The notes below the pieces were generated by a model. It did no database searches and was not told where the DNA came from. It saw only the letters and a program-made list of their open reading frames with translations. A DNA stretch of 64,000 nt, taken from NCBI RefSeq assembly GCF_036010485.1, contig NZ_CP108568.1:248001-312000 (forward strand). Reading direction: 5' to 3'. Made by a program: the position numbers and the translations under genes. The DNA comes from Streptomyces sp. NBC_01198. Its GTDB lineage: Bacteria > Actinomycetota > Actinomycetes > Streptomycetales > Streptomycetaceae. Below, piece after piece: positions 6,628 through 15,043 of this stretch (positions within the stretch are counted from its first letter, which is position 1; every line of letters starts with the position of its first letter).

Positions 6628-8679
6628 ATGAGAAGAAGCAGTGCGGGAGTCGTCGCGGTGGGGATGGCGGCGGCCTCGATGGTCGGTTTCTCGTCGGCGG
6701 GGCCGGCGGAGGCGTTGACCGGGCCGGTGGCGATGACCGCGGACGACCTGTCGACCTGGCAGACCAACGGGGTCGTGTGGGCGCTGGCGCAGGCGGACGG
6801 CGTGGTCTTCGCCGGCGGGACCTTCTCCTCGGTCCGGCCGCCGGGCGCGGCCGCTGGCACCGGTGAGCAGCAGGCGCTCAACTTCCAGGCCTTCGACGCC
6901 GCTTCGGGCGCCCCGACCTCGTGCAAGCTGTCCTTCACCGTCGGCAGCGGCACGGCGACGGTACGGGCGCTAGCGGTGTCGCCGGACAAGTCGACGCTCT
7001 ACGCGGGCGGCACGTTCGGATCGGTCAACGGCGTGCCGGCCAGCAACCTGGCGGCGATCGACATCGCCACCTGCACGGTGAAGACCGACTTCAAGGTGTC
7101 GGTGTCGGCGCAGGTGCGCGGGATCGTGGCGAGCGACGACACCGTCTACTTCGGCGGGAACTTCACCACCGTGGCCGGGGAGGCCCGGCAGCACTTCGCC
7201 GCCGTCGGCACCACCGGCGCGCTGAAACCCTTCGCTCCGGCCGCCGACGACATCGGCAAGGCCCTGCTGTTCACCCCGGACGGCTCGGATCTGGTGCTCG
7301 GCGGCGACTTCAACACCGTCAACGGCGCGGACTCGCACGCCCTGGCGGTGGTCGACGCCACCACCGGCGCCAACGTGCGGACCTACCCGGGGTTCATCCC
7401 GCTCACCTCGACCGTGCAGGACCTCACCTCCGACGCCACCGGCTTCTACACCGGCAACGAGGGCACCGGCGGCGGGATCTTCGACGGCCGGATCGCGGTG
7501 GACTTCAGCACGCTGAACCAGCGCTGGCGCGACACCTGCCTGGGCGCCACCCAGGCGGTGCAGGTGTACAAAGGCGTGCTCTACAGCGCGTCCCACGGCC
7601 ACGACTGCTCCAGCATGGGGCAGTTCCCGCAGATGGACGACCGGCAGCACCTGCTGGCCGAGTCGGTCACCAACCCGCGCCCGCTGCTCGGCTGGTTCCC
7701 TGACACCGACGACGGGCCGGCCGGCACCGAGCAGATCGGCCCGCGCACCCTGGTCACCGCGTCCAAGGGCGGCACCGACTACCTGTGGGTGGGTGGTGAG
7801 TTCACCCGGATCGCCAGCAACGGGAACCGGCCGCAGCAGGGCCTGGTCCGGTTCGCGAACACCCCGGACACCCGCACCCCCTCGGTCCCGCAGTCGGTGA
7901 CCGCGTCGCTGGTCGGCGGCGGCGTACGGCTCAACTGGCAGGCGTCGCTGGACCTGGACGACTCGGCACTGACCTACACGATCTACCGCAACGGCGCCAA
8001 GATCGCGACGGTCAGCGGCAACTCCACCTTCTGGATCCTGCCGACGCTCGGCCTGACGGACAAGGCGACCCAGCCGGGTACGACCTACGCCTACCAGGTC
8101 GCGGCGAGTGACGCGGTGGGCAACACCAGCGCACGCTCGGCGGCCGCGAGCGTCACCACCTTCGGCACCGCGACGTCGACCACGCTCACCGTCGAAGACG
8201 GCGCGGACACCTACGTCAACGCCGGTGCGCCGAGTGCCGCTTACGGCACGGACCAGGAGCTGGCCGTGCGCGGCAGCTCCGCCTACGCCTCGTATCTGCG
8301 CTTCGACCTGCCCGCCGCGCCCGCCGGGATGGTGCTCAAGGGCGCCCAGCTGACGTTGCGCACCAGCTCGGACGCGGTCGCGAACTCCACCGACCCGATC
8401 AGCGTGCAGCACGTCACCGGCAGCTGGACCGAGGGCGACACGACCTGGACGACCCGTCCCGCACTGGACCCGGCCGCGATCGGCACGGTCCCGGCACCCG
8501 CCGCGACACAGACCGACTACTCCGCGTCGCTGGCGCTGCCCTCGCTCACCGCGGCGCTCGGCGGCCCGTACGATCTCGCGCTGACCTCGACCGGCACCGA
8601 CTCGGCGTGGTTCTGGTCCCGCGAGTCGCCGGGCACCTCCGGCCATCCGCAGCTGCTGCTGACCTTCGGGACGCCCTGA
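6628..8679 (+). CDS. Secreted beta-propeller, fibronectin III and CBM96/DNRLRE protein
   Basis: 683 residues from an ATG at 6628 behind a G-rich site. A signal peptide ends near AEA-LT (about residue 30). Residues 30-420 carry propeller-like repeats of the form GGTF-SV, GGTFGSVNG, GGNFTTVAGE and GGDFNTVNG, each followed by a LAAID/LAVVD strand. Two cysteine pairs lie near DTCLG and HDCSS. A fibronectin type III domain follows (about 425-515, PQSVTASLVGGGVRLNWQAS). The C-terminal 170 residues match the DNRLRE/CBM96 type (TLTVEDGADTYVNAGAP, YLRFDLP, SWTEGDTTWTTRP). The whole protein looks like an extracellular glycan-binding or glycan-processing protein; no catalytic residues are evident. It is a single gene between terminators. 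Confidence 0.8.
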   Translation: MRRSSAGVVAVGMAAASMVGFSSAGPAEALTGPVAMTADDLSTWQTNGVVWALAQADGVVFAGGTFSSVRPPGAAAGTGEQQALNFQAFDAASGAPTSCKLSFTVGSGTATVRALAVSPDKSTLYAGGTFGSVNGVPASNLAAIDIATCTVKTDFKVSVSAQVRGIVASDDTVYFGGNFTTVAGEARQHFAAVGTTGALKPFAPAADDIGKALLFTPDGSDLVLGGDFNTVNGADSHALAVVDATTGANVRTYPGFIPLTSTVQDLTSDATGFYTGNEGTGGGIFDGRIAVDFSTLNQRWRDTCLGATQAVQVYKGVLYSASHGHDCSSMGQFPQMDDRQHLLAESVTNPRPLLGWFPDTDDGPAGTEQIGPRTLVTASKGGTDYLWVGGEFTRIASNGNRPQQGLVRFANTPDTRTPSVPQSVTASLVGGGVRLNWQASLDLDDSALTYTIYRNGAKIATVSGNSTFWILPTLGLTDKATQPGTTYAYQVAASDAVGNTSARSAAASVTTFGTATSTTLTVEDGADTYVNAGAPSAAYGTDQELAVRGSSAYASYLRFDLPAAPAGMVLKGAQLTLRTSSDAVANSTDPISVQHVTGSWTEGDTTWTTRPALDPAAIGTVPAPAATQTDYSASLALPSLTAALGGPYDLALTSTGTDSAWFWSRESPGTSGHPQLLLTFGTP

Positions 8680-8693
8680 CCTGGTCCCCACCC

Positions 8694-8730
8694 GCGCGCA
8701 GGCGCCCGATAATCCACGGGCCCTGCGCGC
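8694..8730 (+). terminator. Terminator after the propeller protein
   Basis: A 9-bp stem (GCGCGCAGG with CCTGCGCGC) encloses an inner GCCC/GGGC pair. It starts 15 nt after the stop codon. Confidence 0.55.
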
Positions 8731-8794
8731 GGCGGCGCATTAGGCTGCGCGGATTGCCCCGGGGAACCTCGTCCGGTGGCGGATCGGAGGGGTT

Positions 8795-10090
8795 GTGACG
8801 GCCACTGCCGTACCGGAGAGCACGGCCGAGGGCGCGGAGGGGGGCTCCGGCGCCGGCGGGCTGTGGCGGCCGGTGACGGCCGGCGTCATCGCCGCGTTCG
8901 TGGGTTTCGCCAGCTCCTTCGCCGTGGTCCTCGAAGGCCTGACCAAGGTCGGTGCCTCGCATGCCCAGGCGGCGTCGGGGCTGATGGCGCTGTGTGTCGC
9001 GATGGGGCTCTGTGCGATCTTCCTGAGCCTGCGCTCCCGGCTGCCGATCAGCGTCGCCTGGTCGACGCCGGGTGCCGCGCTGCTGGCCGGCTCCGCGGTG
9101 CCGCACGGCGGATTCCCGGTCGCCGTGGGCGCGTTCCTGATCACCGCGGTGCTGATCGTGGTGTCGGGGCTGTGGCGGCCGCTGGGCCGCTGGGTGTCCG
9201 CGATCCCGGCGCCGCTGGCGAACGCCATGCTGGCCGGCATCCTGCTGCCGCTCTGCCTGGCGCCCGCCCAGGCGGTGCGCTCCGACCCCGCGATCGGGCT
9301 CGCCGTGGTGGTGACCTGGGCGGTCGTCGGCAGCGTGCGCAAGCTCTACGCGGTGCCGGCCGCCGTGGTGGTGGCCGTCGTCCTGATCGCCACCACCACC
9401 CACATCGCGGCGGACTCGCTCGGGCCGATGTGGCCCCACCCGGTCGCCGTCGCACCGCACTTCACGCTCGCCGCCGCGGTCGGCATCGCCCTGCCGCTGT
9501 ACGTGGTCACCATGGCCTCGCAGAACATCCCGGGTATCGCGGTGCTCGGCGCGAACGGCTACCACCCGCGGCCCGGACCGCTGTTCGGCTGGACCGGTGC
9601 CTTCTCGCTCGCCTCCGCGCCGCTGGGCGGGCACGCGGTCAACCTGGCGGCCATCACCGCCGCCCTGTGCGCGGGTGACGAGGCGGGACCGGACCGGCGC
9701 GGCCGCTACCGCGCGGCGGTGGCGGCGGGCTGCGTCCACATCCTGCTCGGACTGGCCGCGAGCGCGGCCGTGGCGCTGGTCGGCGCGGCGCCGCCGCACC
9801 TCATCGAGGCGGTGGCGGGGCTCGCGCTGCTCGGCGCGCTCGCCGGCGCGCTCAGCGGGGCGATGGCCGACCCGGGGCAGCGGGAGGCCGCGGCGGTCAC
9901 CGTGGTGGTGACCGTGTCCGGTGTGACCTTCTTCGGGGTCAGCGGTGCCTTCTGGGGCCTATTGGCCGGCGGCGCCCTCTACGGCGTACGGCACTGGCAG
10001 TCGCAGCGGGCGACGGGCGGCGAACCGGCGGCCGGCACCGCGCAGCAGGCCGCGCCGGACCCCGGCGTCCCGGAGCAGGACCGCAGCTGA
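8795..10090 (+). CDS. benE: BenE-family benzoate/H+ symporter
   Basis: 431 residues from a GTG at 8795 preceded by CGGAGGGG. About 12 membrane helices run from residue 27 to 405 with the BenE hallmarks: AAFVGFASSFAVVLEGL in helix 1, SVAWSTPGAALL, and LPLYVVTMASQNIPGIAVL. BenE proteins import aromatic carboxylates such as benzoate with protons. No benzoate dioxygenase genes are in the window, so the substrate could be another aromatic acid; the paa cluster lies 12 kb away and is not adjacent. The stop codon is inside the left arm of the terminator that follows. A divergent-type operator and a LacI regulator lie immediately downstream. A candidate -10, TAGGCT, is at 8741-8746. Confidence 0.9.
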   Translation: MTATAVPESTAEGAEGGSGAGGLWRPVTAGVIAAFVGFASSFAVVLEGLTKVGASHAQAASGLMALCVAMGLCAIFLSLRSRLPISVAWSTPGAALLAGSAVPHGGFPVAVGAFLITAVLIVVSGLWRPLGRWVSAIPAPLANAMLAGILLPLCLAPAQAVRSDPAIGLAVVVTWAVVGSVRKLYAVPAAVVVAVVLIATTTHIAADSLGPMWPHPVAVAPHFTLAAAVGIALPLYVVTMASQNIPGIAVLGANGYHPRPGPLFGWTGAFSLASAPLGGHAVNLAAITAALCAGDEAGPDRRGRYRAAVAAGCVHILLGLAASAAVALVGAAPPHLIEAVAGLALLGALAGALSGAMADPGQREAAAVTVVVTVSGVTFFGVSGAFWGLLAGGALYGVRHWQSQRATGGEPAAGTAQQAAPDPGVPEQDRS

Positions 10091-10110
10091 TCCCTCGACA
10101 GCTGCGGTCC
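10078..10110 (+). terminator. Terminator overlapping the benE stop codon
   Basis: A 12-bp stem (GGACCGCAGCTG and its complement) has a 9-nt loop. The TGA of benE at 10088-10090 spans the end of the left arm. Confidence 0.7.
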
Positions 10111-10162
10111 GCCCGGTCCCGGACGCCGCCGCGTCCGGTCACCCGAGCAGCGCGCCTGGAAC

Positions 10163-10177
10163 AGGATGTAACATCCT
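10163..10177. promoter_or_regulatory. 15-bp palindromic operator AGGATGTAACATCCT
   Basis: Perfect 7-bp arms flank a single central A, in the short benE-lacI intergenic region about 105 nt before the regulator start. It stands out as an AT-containing symmetry in GC-rich DNA. It is a likely binding site for the LacI-family protein encoded next to it. A candidate -10 (TAGGCT, 10248-10253) lies downstream. Confidence 0.5.
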
Positions 10178-10281
10178 CGGCGGCATGCGGCGGAGATCCA
10201 GCACACCGCTTCCCACCCGGCCATGTCAACACCGCATCGTGCGGCGCTAGGCTGTGCGCATGAAACGCTGCGGTGTAACGC

Positions 10282-11316
10282 ATGGCTAGGCAGCCGGGTT
10301 CCAGGGCCACCGTCAGGGCCATCGCCGCGGAGGCGGGCGTGTCGATCGCCACCGTCTCGCGGGTGATGAACGGTCAGGCGAACGTCGCCCCCGAGACCCG
10401 CGAACAGGTGCGCAGGGCGGTGGCCCGGCTGGGCGCCCCCGCACCTGCCAGGCGAGGCACGGCCGGCGGCGCCATCTACGTACGCTGCCCGTACGTCCTC
10501 ACCGACTACTTCGGGGTGATCGTCTCCTCGATCGCGGAGACCCTCGACCTGTACGGCAGGCGGCTGGTGCTGAGCGCCGGCGACGCGGCCCGCGAGCTGC
10601 AGGTGCTCGGCGACCTGCCGGGCGACCCCGCGACAGTCGGCGCGATCCTGGTCGTTCCGCCCGAGCCTGAGCGGGACCTGGAGGCGCTGCGCGCCGCCGA
10701 CTTCCCGTTCGTCGTGGTCGATCCGCGCACCCCGCTGCCGCAGGACATCGCGTCGGTCTCGGCCGCCAACCTCACCGCGGCGCGTACCGTCAGCGCCCAC
10801 CTGGTGGACCTCGGCCACCGGCGGATCGGCGTCATCGGCGGCCCGGGCGACTGGCTCGCCAGCCAGTCCCGGCTGGCCGGGCACACCTCGGCGCTGGCCG
10901 AAGCAGGGGTGCTGCCCACCCCCGAGCTGCTGCGCAGCATCGAGCCCACCGCGGACTGGGGTTACGACGCGGCCTGCGAGCTGCTCGACCTGCCGGACCG
11001 CCCCACCGCGCTGGTGGCCTTCAACGACAAGGCCGCCGTCGGCGCGCTGCGGGCCGCGTACGAACGGGGTCTGCGAGTGCCTGAGGACCTGTCGATCACC
11101 GGCTTCGACGACATCGACCTGAGCCGCAGCACGGTGCCCCGGCTGACGACGGTGCGTCAGCCGCTGGAGGAGATGGGGCGGATGGCGGTCTCGCTGCTGA
11201 TGCGGCTGCTCGACCGGCACACGGTGGACGCGCTGCACGTCGAACTCGCCACCCAGCTGGTGCTGCGCGGCTCGACCGGGCCCGTCCCCGACGCCGCGGG
11301 CGCCACGGCCTCCTGA
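10282..11316 (+). CDS. LacI-family transcriptional regulator
   Basis: 344 residues. The N-terminus TVRAIAAEAGVSIATVSRVM is the LacI helix-turn-helix and hinge entry. Residues 60-330 form the periplasmic-binding-protein-like effector domain with VIGGPGDWLASQSRLAG, ALVAFNDKAAVGALRAAYERG and FDDIDLSR blocks. Members usually repress sugar uptake or hydrolase genes and release DNA on binding a sugar. The ATG at 10282 has no Shine-Dalgarno. A -10 at 10248-10253 would start transcription near 10260, so translation is close to leaderless. A nine-codon frame (10260-10289) overlaps this start. The target is unknown; the palindrome at 10163-10177 is a candidate site. Neither neighbour is a sugar gene. 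Confidence 0.88.
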   Translation: MARQPGSRATVRAIAAEAGVSIATVSRVMNGQANVAPETREQVRRAVARLGAPAPARRGTAGGAIYVRCPYVLTDYFGVIVSSIAETLDLYGRRLVLSAGDAARELQVLGDLPGDPATVGAILVVPPEPERDLEALRAADFPFVVVDPRTPLPQDIASVSAANLTAARTVSAHLVDLGHRRIGVIGGPGDWLASQSRLAGHTSALAEAGVLPTPELLRSIEPTADWGYDAACELLDLPDRPTALVAFNDKAAVGALRAAYERGLRVPEDLSITGFDDIDLSRSTVPRLTTVRQPLEEMGRMAVSLLMRLLDRHTVDALHVELATQLVLRGSTGPVPDAAGATAS

Positions 11317-11350
11317 CCGCCCGGCATCCTCCCGGCTGCCCACCGGCCGC

Positions 11351-11382
11351 GATGACTTTCCCCGAACACCCTGGTCTTTATT
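11351..11382 (+). promoter_or_regulatory. ECF-type promoter ahead of the second DHA2 exporter
   Basis: GATGACTTTCC at 11351-11361, a 12-nt gap and GTCTTTATT at 11374-11382. The same two blocks with the same gap precede the SDR gene (14976-15007) and the ECF sigma gene (14139-14170). The start codon is 111 nt downstream. Assignment to the neighbouring sigma factor is inferred from the shared motif. Confidence 0.65.
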
Positions 11383-11493
11383 CCTGAGGGCCACGCCCAC
11401 CCCGTCCCCCGCGCACGGCGCTGCGGACGGTGGAGAGGGGCCGCCCACAGGTGCCGCCGGCTGCGAGCCGGGGCCGGACTGGAGGTTTTTCAG

Positions 11494-12942
11494 GTGACAA
11501 CAAGCACGGAACCGCCCGCGTCGTCGCGGACGGCATGGACGCTGGTCCTGGCGTCGCTCGGGGCGTTCCTCACGTCGCTGGACGTGGTGGTCGTCTCCAC
11601 CGCCCTGCCGACGCTGCGGACCCATCTGCACGCGAGCCTGGCGGACCTGGAATGGACGATCAACGGCTACAACCTGGCGTTCGCGTGCCTGATGCTGACC
11701 GGCGCGGCGCTCGGCGACCGCTTCGGGCGGCGCAACATGTACGTGCTCGGGGTGGGCGTCTTCACGCTGTCGTCCATCGCGTGCGCGACGGCGGGCTCGT
11801 CGTCCGCGCTGATCGCGGCACGGGTGGTGCAGGGCGCGGGCGCGGCGGTGGTGCTGCCGCTGACCCTCACCCTGATCAGCAACGCCTTTCCGCTGGAGAA
11901 GCGGGGCGCCGCGATCGGTGTCTGGGGTGCCATCACGGGCCTGGGGGTGGCGGCCGGGCCGGTGCTCGGCGGCCTGATCATCCAGGACATCGCCTGGCAG
12001 TGGATCTTCTGGATCAACGTGCCGGTCGGCGCCGCGGTCATCGTGCTGTGCCTGCTGATGCTCCAGGACAGCCGCGGCGCGCGTCCGCAACTCGACCTGG
12101 TCGGTGTGGCGCTGGTCAGCGCCGCGCTCCTCGCCCTGGTGTGGGCGCCGGTCAGGGCGCCGTCCATCGGCTGGGACGACCCGCAGGTGCTCGGCGCGCT
12201 GCTGGTCGGGGCGGCCCTGATGGCGGCCTTCCTGGTGTGGCAGGGCAGGGCGCGCTATCCGATGCTGCCGCTGCGGTACTTCCGCGATCGCGGCTTCTCC
12301 ACCGCCAACGGCGTGGCCTTCTTCATGTCGTTCTCGCTGATCGGCTCGCTGTTCATGATCGCCCAGATGTTCCAGCTCGGCCTCGGCTACGACCCGTTGC
12401 AGACGGGCCTGCGGCTGCTGGTGTGGACGGGCATGCCGATGCTGGTCGCGCCGCTCGCCGGTGTGCTGTCCGACCGGTTCGGCAACCGGCCGTTCATGGT
12501 GCTCGGCCTGCTGCTGCAAGGCGTCGGCCTGCTGTGGCTCGCCCTGGTCGCCTCGCCGGACGCCGGCTACGGGTCGCTGGTCGGGCCGCTGCTGGTGGCC
12601 GGCGTCGGCATCTCGATGACCTTCCCCACGGTGGCGAACGCGGTGGTCGGCGCGGTGCCGCTGGAGGACTCCGGGGTGGCGGCGGGCACCAACAACACCG
12701 TGCGCGAGGCCGGCGGCGTCTTCGGCGTCGCGGTGCTGGTGGCCGTCTTCGCCGCGCACGGCGGCTACGGGTCGGCGTCGTCCTTCATGGACGGTTTCAA
12801 GGCCGCCGAGATCGTCGCGGCGGTGGCGACGGTGATCGGTGCGGGGGTCGCGGCGCTGGCACCGGGCAGGCGGGACTCCGACGCGGCGGGCCAGAATGCC
12901 GCGCCGGTGGCCGCGCCGCTCCCGCAGGCCGAGACGGTCTGA
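11494..12942 (+). CDS. DHA2-type major facilitator exporter, ECF-promoter linked
   Basis: 482 residues from a GTG at 11494 with GGAGG 8 nt upstream. Helices fill the length; DLEWTINGYNLAFACLMLTG and GDRFGRRNMYVLG are motif A territory, and ITGLGVAAGPVLGG is the antiporter motif C. It is a proton-driven efflux pump of the QacA/EmrB superfamily with unknown substrate. It is the paralogue of the gene at 4953-6401, with the same length and block order. An ECF-type promoter identical in layout to those of the convergent sigma-factor unit lies upstream, so the pump probably belongs to the stress or toxicant response run by that sigma factor. Confidence 0.9.
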   Translation: MTTSTEPPASSRTAWTLVLASLGAFLTSLDVVVVSTALPTLRTHLHASLADLEWTINGYNLAFACLMLTGAALGDRFGRRNMYVLGVGVFTLSSIACATAGSSSALIAARVVQGAGAAVVLPLTLTLISNAFPLEKRGAAIGVWGAITGLGVAAGPVLGGLIIQDIAWQWIFWINVPVGAAVIVLCLLMLQDSRGARPQLDLVGVALVSAALLALVWAPVRAPSIGWDDPQVLGALLVGAALMAAFLVWQGRARYPMLPLRYFRDRGFSTANGVAFFMSFSLIGSLFMIAQMFQLGLGYDPLQTGLRLLVWTGMPMLVAPLAGVLSDRFGNRPFMVLGLLLQGVGLLWLALVASPDAGYGSLVGPLLVAGVGISMTFPTVANAVVGAVPLEDSGVAAGTNNTVREAGGVFGVAVLVAVFAAHGGYGSASSFMDGFKAAEIVAAVATVIGAGVAALAPGRRDSDAAGQNAAPVAAPLPQAETV

Positions 12943-12952
12943 CGCGGGCGCG

Positions 12953-12972
12953 CCGCCGCCGCGAGGCGGCGG
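12953..12972. terminator. Short hairpin between convergent exporter and sigma genes
   Basis: CCGCCGCC, a 4-nt loop and GGCGGCGG start 10 nt after the exporter stop codon. Only 8 bp, so moderate support. Confidence 0.4.
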
Positions 12973-13074
12973 AGACCGCCGCGGTATCCGGGACGACCGG
13001 GTACCGTGGCGGTCTTCGCGGTTCCGCGGTCGGGGCCGTCCGGGTGGCGGGCAGAGCATTGGCCCCCGTTCGGG

Positions 13075-14103
13075 TCACCACAGCCACGACGGGGCCGGCG
13101 GGGTGCCCGGGTCCAGCGACGCGGGCAGCCCGGCGGCCGGGAAGAACGTGGTGTCGCGGAAGGCGAGGATCCCGGCCACCCGGTGCCCGCGCAGCGTGAG
13201 CACCTGCAGCACGTGCGGGTGGAAGCGGCCGTCCGCTTCCCGCCAGTACGTCGCCAGGGCCGGCTGGCCGTCGTTGACCGTGACCGCCAGCAGCCGCTGC
13301 TCCGCGACGATCGGGAAGACCCGGTCGGCGAGGAAGCGCAGCACGAGCGTACGGCCGGCGAACCACAGCGGGTCGGGCGGCATCTCCAGCCGTACGTCCT
13401 CGCGCAGCAGCCGGGCCAGGGCGTCGACGTCGGCGTCCTCGAAGGCCTTCGCGAACCGGTCGACCAGCGCGCGGCCGCGCTCGTCGAGCGAGTCGGTCAC
13501 GCCGTCCTCGGTGGCGGCGGTCTGCTGGAGCTGGGCGCGGGCGCGCTGCAGCGCGCTGTTGACGGCGGCGGCGCTGGTGTCAAGCAGCGCGGCCACCTCG
13601 GCGGCGCGCCAGGCCAGGACGTCGCGCAGGATCAGCACGGCCCGCTGCCTGGGCGGCAGTTGCTGGAGGGCGACGATCAGCGCGAGCCGTACACTGCCGC
13701 GCTCGGCGACCACCGCGGCGGGGTCGGGCGGCAGGTCGAGCATGGGCTGGACCCACGGCAGCTCGACGCCGGCCGGGTCCAGCGGCGCGTGGGGGTCGTC
13801 GCCCGCGGTCCCCAGGCCCGCGGGCACGAAGCGGCGGCTGCTGTGCTGGAGTGCGGTCAGGCACGCGCTGGTGGCGATCCGGTAGAGCCAGAACCGCAGC
13901 GAGGACCGGCCCTCGAAGCCGTAACGGCCGCGCCAGGCGCGCAGATAGGTCTCCTGGACCAGGTCCTCGGCGTCGTGCACCGAGCCGAGCATCCGATAGC
14001 AGTGGGCCAGCAGCTCCGGCCGGTATTCGGCGGCCCGCCGCAGGAAGGTGTCGCTGTCCTGCGGCACCGCCTCGGGAGCCGTCTGGCCGCTCAGCGTGTT
14101 CAC
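13075..14103 (-). CDS. ECF sigma factor with SnoaL-like C-terminal domain (SigG/SigX5 type)
   Basis: 342 residues from a GTG at 14103, with CGGAGA 7 nt upstream. Residues 20-90 are sigma region 2 (ELLAHCYRMLGSVHDAEDLV, then LRAWRGRYGFEGRSSLRFWL). Residues 145-205 are region 4 (LQQLPPRQRAVLILRDVLAW and the helix-turn-helix AAEVAALLDTSAAAVNSALQ). From about 215 a SnoaL/NTF2-like domain follows (FAKAFEDADVDALARLLRED). These sigma factors have no separate anti-sigma factor; the fused domain is thought to control activity. The gene has its own motif promoter at 14139-14170 and lies 89 nt behind the SDR gene, which carries the same promoter. That indicates autoregulation. Confidence 0.9.
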   Translation of the reverse strand: MNTLSGQTAPEAVPQDSDTFLRRAAEYRPELLAHCYRMLGSVHDAEDLVQETYLRAWRGRYGFEGRSSLRFWLYRIATSACLTALQHSSRRFVPAGLGTAGDDPHAPLDPAGVELPWVQPMLDLPPDPAAVVAERGSVRLALIVALQQLPPRQRAVLILRDVLAWRAAEVAALLDTSAAAVNSALQRARAQLQQTAATEDGVTDSLDERGRALVDRFAKAFEDADVDALARLLREDVRLEMPPDPLWFAGRTLVLRFLADRVFPIVAEQRLLAVTVNDGQPALATYWREADGRFHPHVLQVLTLRGHRVAGILAFRDTTFFPAAGLPASLDPGTPPAPSWLW

Positions 14104-14138
14104 GTGGTGTCTCCGGGTGGTCGGGATGCGCCTCCATG

Positions 14139-14170
14139 AGTAGAGACCCGCCCCGGCCCGGAAAGTCATC
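14139..14170 (-). promoter_or_regulatory. ECF-type autoregulatory promoter of the sigma gene
   Basis: On the minus strand GATGACTTTCC (14170-14160), 12 nt, then GTCTCTACT (14147-14139). It differs at two bases from the -10 block of the other two copies. It lies 36 nt before the GTG start. Confidence 0.65.
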
Positions 14171-14192
14171 GGCGGCGGACGGCACGGAAGCG

Positions 14193-14942
14193 TCACACCG
14201 GCTGCAGCCCGCCGGCGGACAGCAGATAGGACAGGGTGTCCTGGTCCTCGCCTGCGGCCAGCGACACCATCGCCGCGCCCACCGCCTCCGGGGTGAGCAG
14301 CGGGCCCATCGCCGACACGAAGGCGTCCTCGTCGACGCCCTGATGGGCGGCGTAGGCCGCGGCTGCCGCGGCGCCGAGATCGGTGGTCGGGGACAGCACG
14401 GGCAGGACGGCGCGGAAGCGGATGCCCAGCGCCAGGCGCCGCGACTCGGCGGCGGCGTACTCCGACACGAAACGGATGGTGGCCTTGGCGCCCGCGTAGC
14501 CGCCGCTGAGCGGGGAGCCGCGCAGCGCGGCACCGCTGGACAGGGAGACGACCGTGCTGCCCGGTGGCAGCGGCTGAGTGAGCGCCGCCCGCAGCCAGTG
14601 GAAGACCTGCCGCACGTCCACCTCCCAGTTGGCGGCGAAGGTGTCCCAGGTGTGGTCCTGCAGCGGCCGCATGACCGGTGCCGCGCCGGCGTTGAGCACC
14701 ACGGTCGCCGGTGCGTACCGGGCGAGCAGTTCCTCGGCCCGGGCGGGATCCGTGGCGTCGCCGGGCACCGGGACGAAGGCGTCGCCCAACTCCGCGTGCA
14801 GCTTCTCCAGCGTGTCGGCGTCCCTGCCGAGCCCGACGACCCGTGCTCCCGCCCTGACGAACGCGGTCGCCGTGCCACGGCCGAAGCCGCGCCCCGCGCC
14901 GGTGACGACGACAGTGGTCCCCGCCGGGTCCTTGACGGACAT
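14193..14942 (-). CDS. Short-chain dehydrogenase/reductase
   Basis: 249 residues from an ATG at 14942 preceded by GAGGAGAG. The Rossmann nucleotide motif TGAGRGFGRGTA is at residues 14-25, NAG at about 83 (VVLNAGAAP), a catalytic Ser in VSLSSGAAL and YAGAK carrying the YxxxK pair. This is a classical NAD(P)-dependent SDR of unknown substrate. It is the first gene of a two-gene unit with the ECF sigma factor and carries the sigma factor's own promoter type. It therefore probably detoxifies a carbonyl compound or carries out an oxidation linked to that response; the substrate is inference only. Confidence 0.9.
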   Translation of the reverse strand: MSVKDPAGTTVVVTGAGRGFGRGTATAFVRAGARVVGLGRDADTLEKLHAELGDAFVPVPGDATDPARAEELLARYAPATVVLNAGAAPVMRPLQDHTWDTFAANWEVDVRQVFHWLRAALTQPLPPGSTVVSLSSGAALRGSPLSGGYAGAKATIRFVSEYAAAESRRLALGIRFRAVLPVLSPTTDLGAAAAAAYAAHQGVDEDAFVSAMGPLLTPEAVGAAMVSLAAGEDQDTLSYLLSAGGLQPV

Positions 14943-14975
14943 GATCTCTCCTCGGTTGACGCCGGTGTCTGGCTC

Positions 14976-15007
14976 AATAAAGACAACGGCGTCCCGGGGA
15001 ATTCATC
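14976..15007 (-). promoter_or_regulatory. ECF-type promoter of the SDR-sigma unit
   Basis: On the minus strand GATGAATTCCC (15007-14997), 12 nt, GTCTTTATT (14984-14976). It lies 33 nt before the SDR start. The AT-rich blocks stand out from the surrounding GC-rich DNA. Confidence 0.65.
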
Positions 15008-15043
15008 GGCGGCGGCGAGGCGGGCGGCGGCCGGGCCGACGGG

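Noticed and set aside
4953..12942. Duplication unit suggested by two similar 482-residue exporters
   Set aside because: The intervening and flanking genes are unrelated and the proteins are clearly diverged, so there is no sign of a recent segmental duplication.
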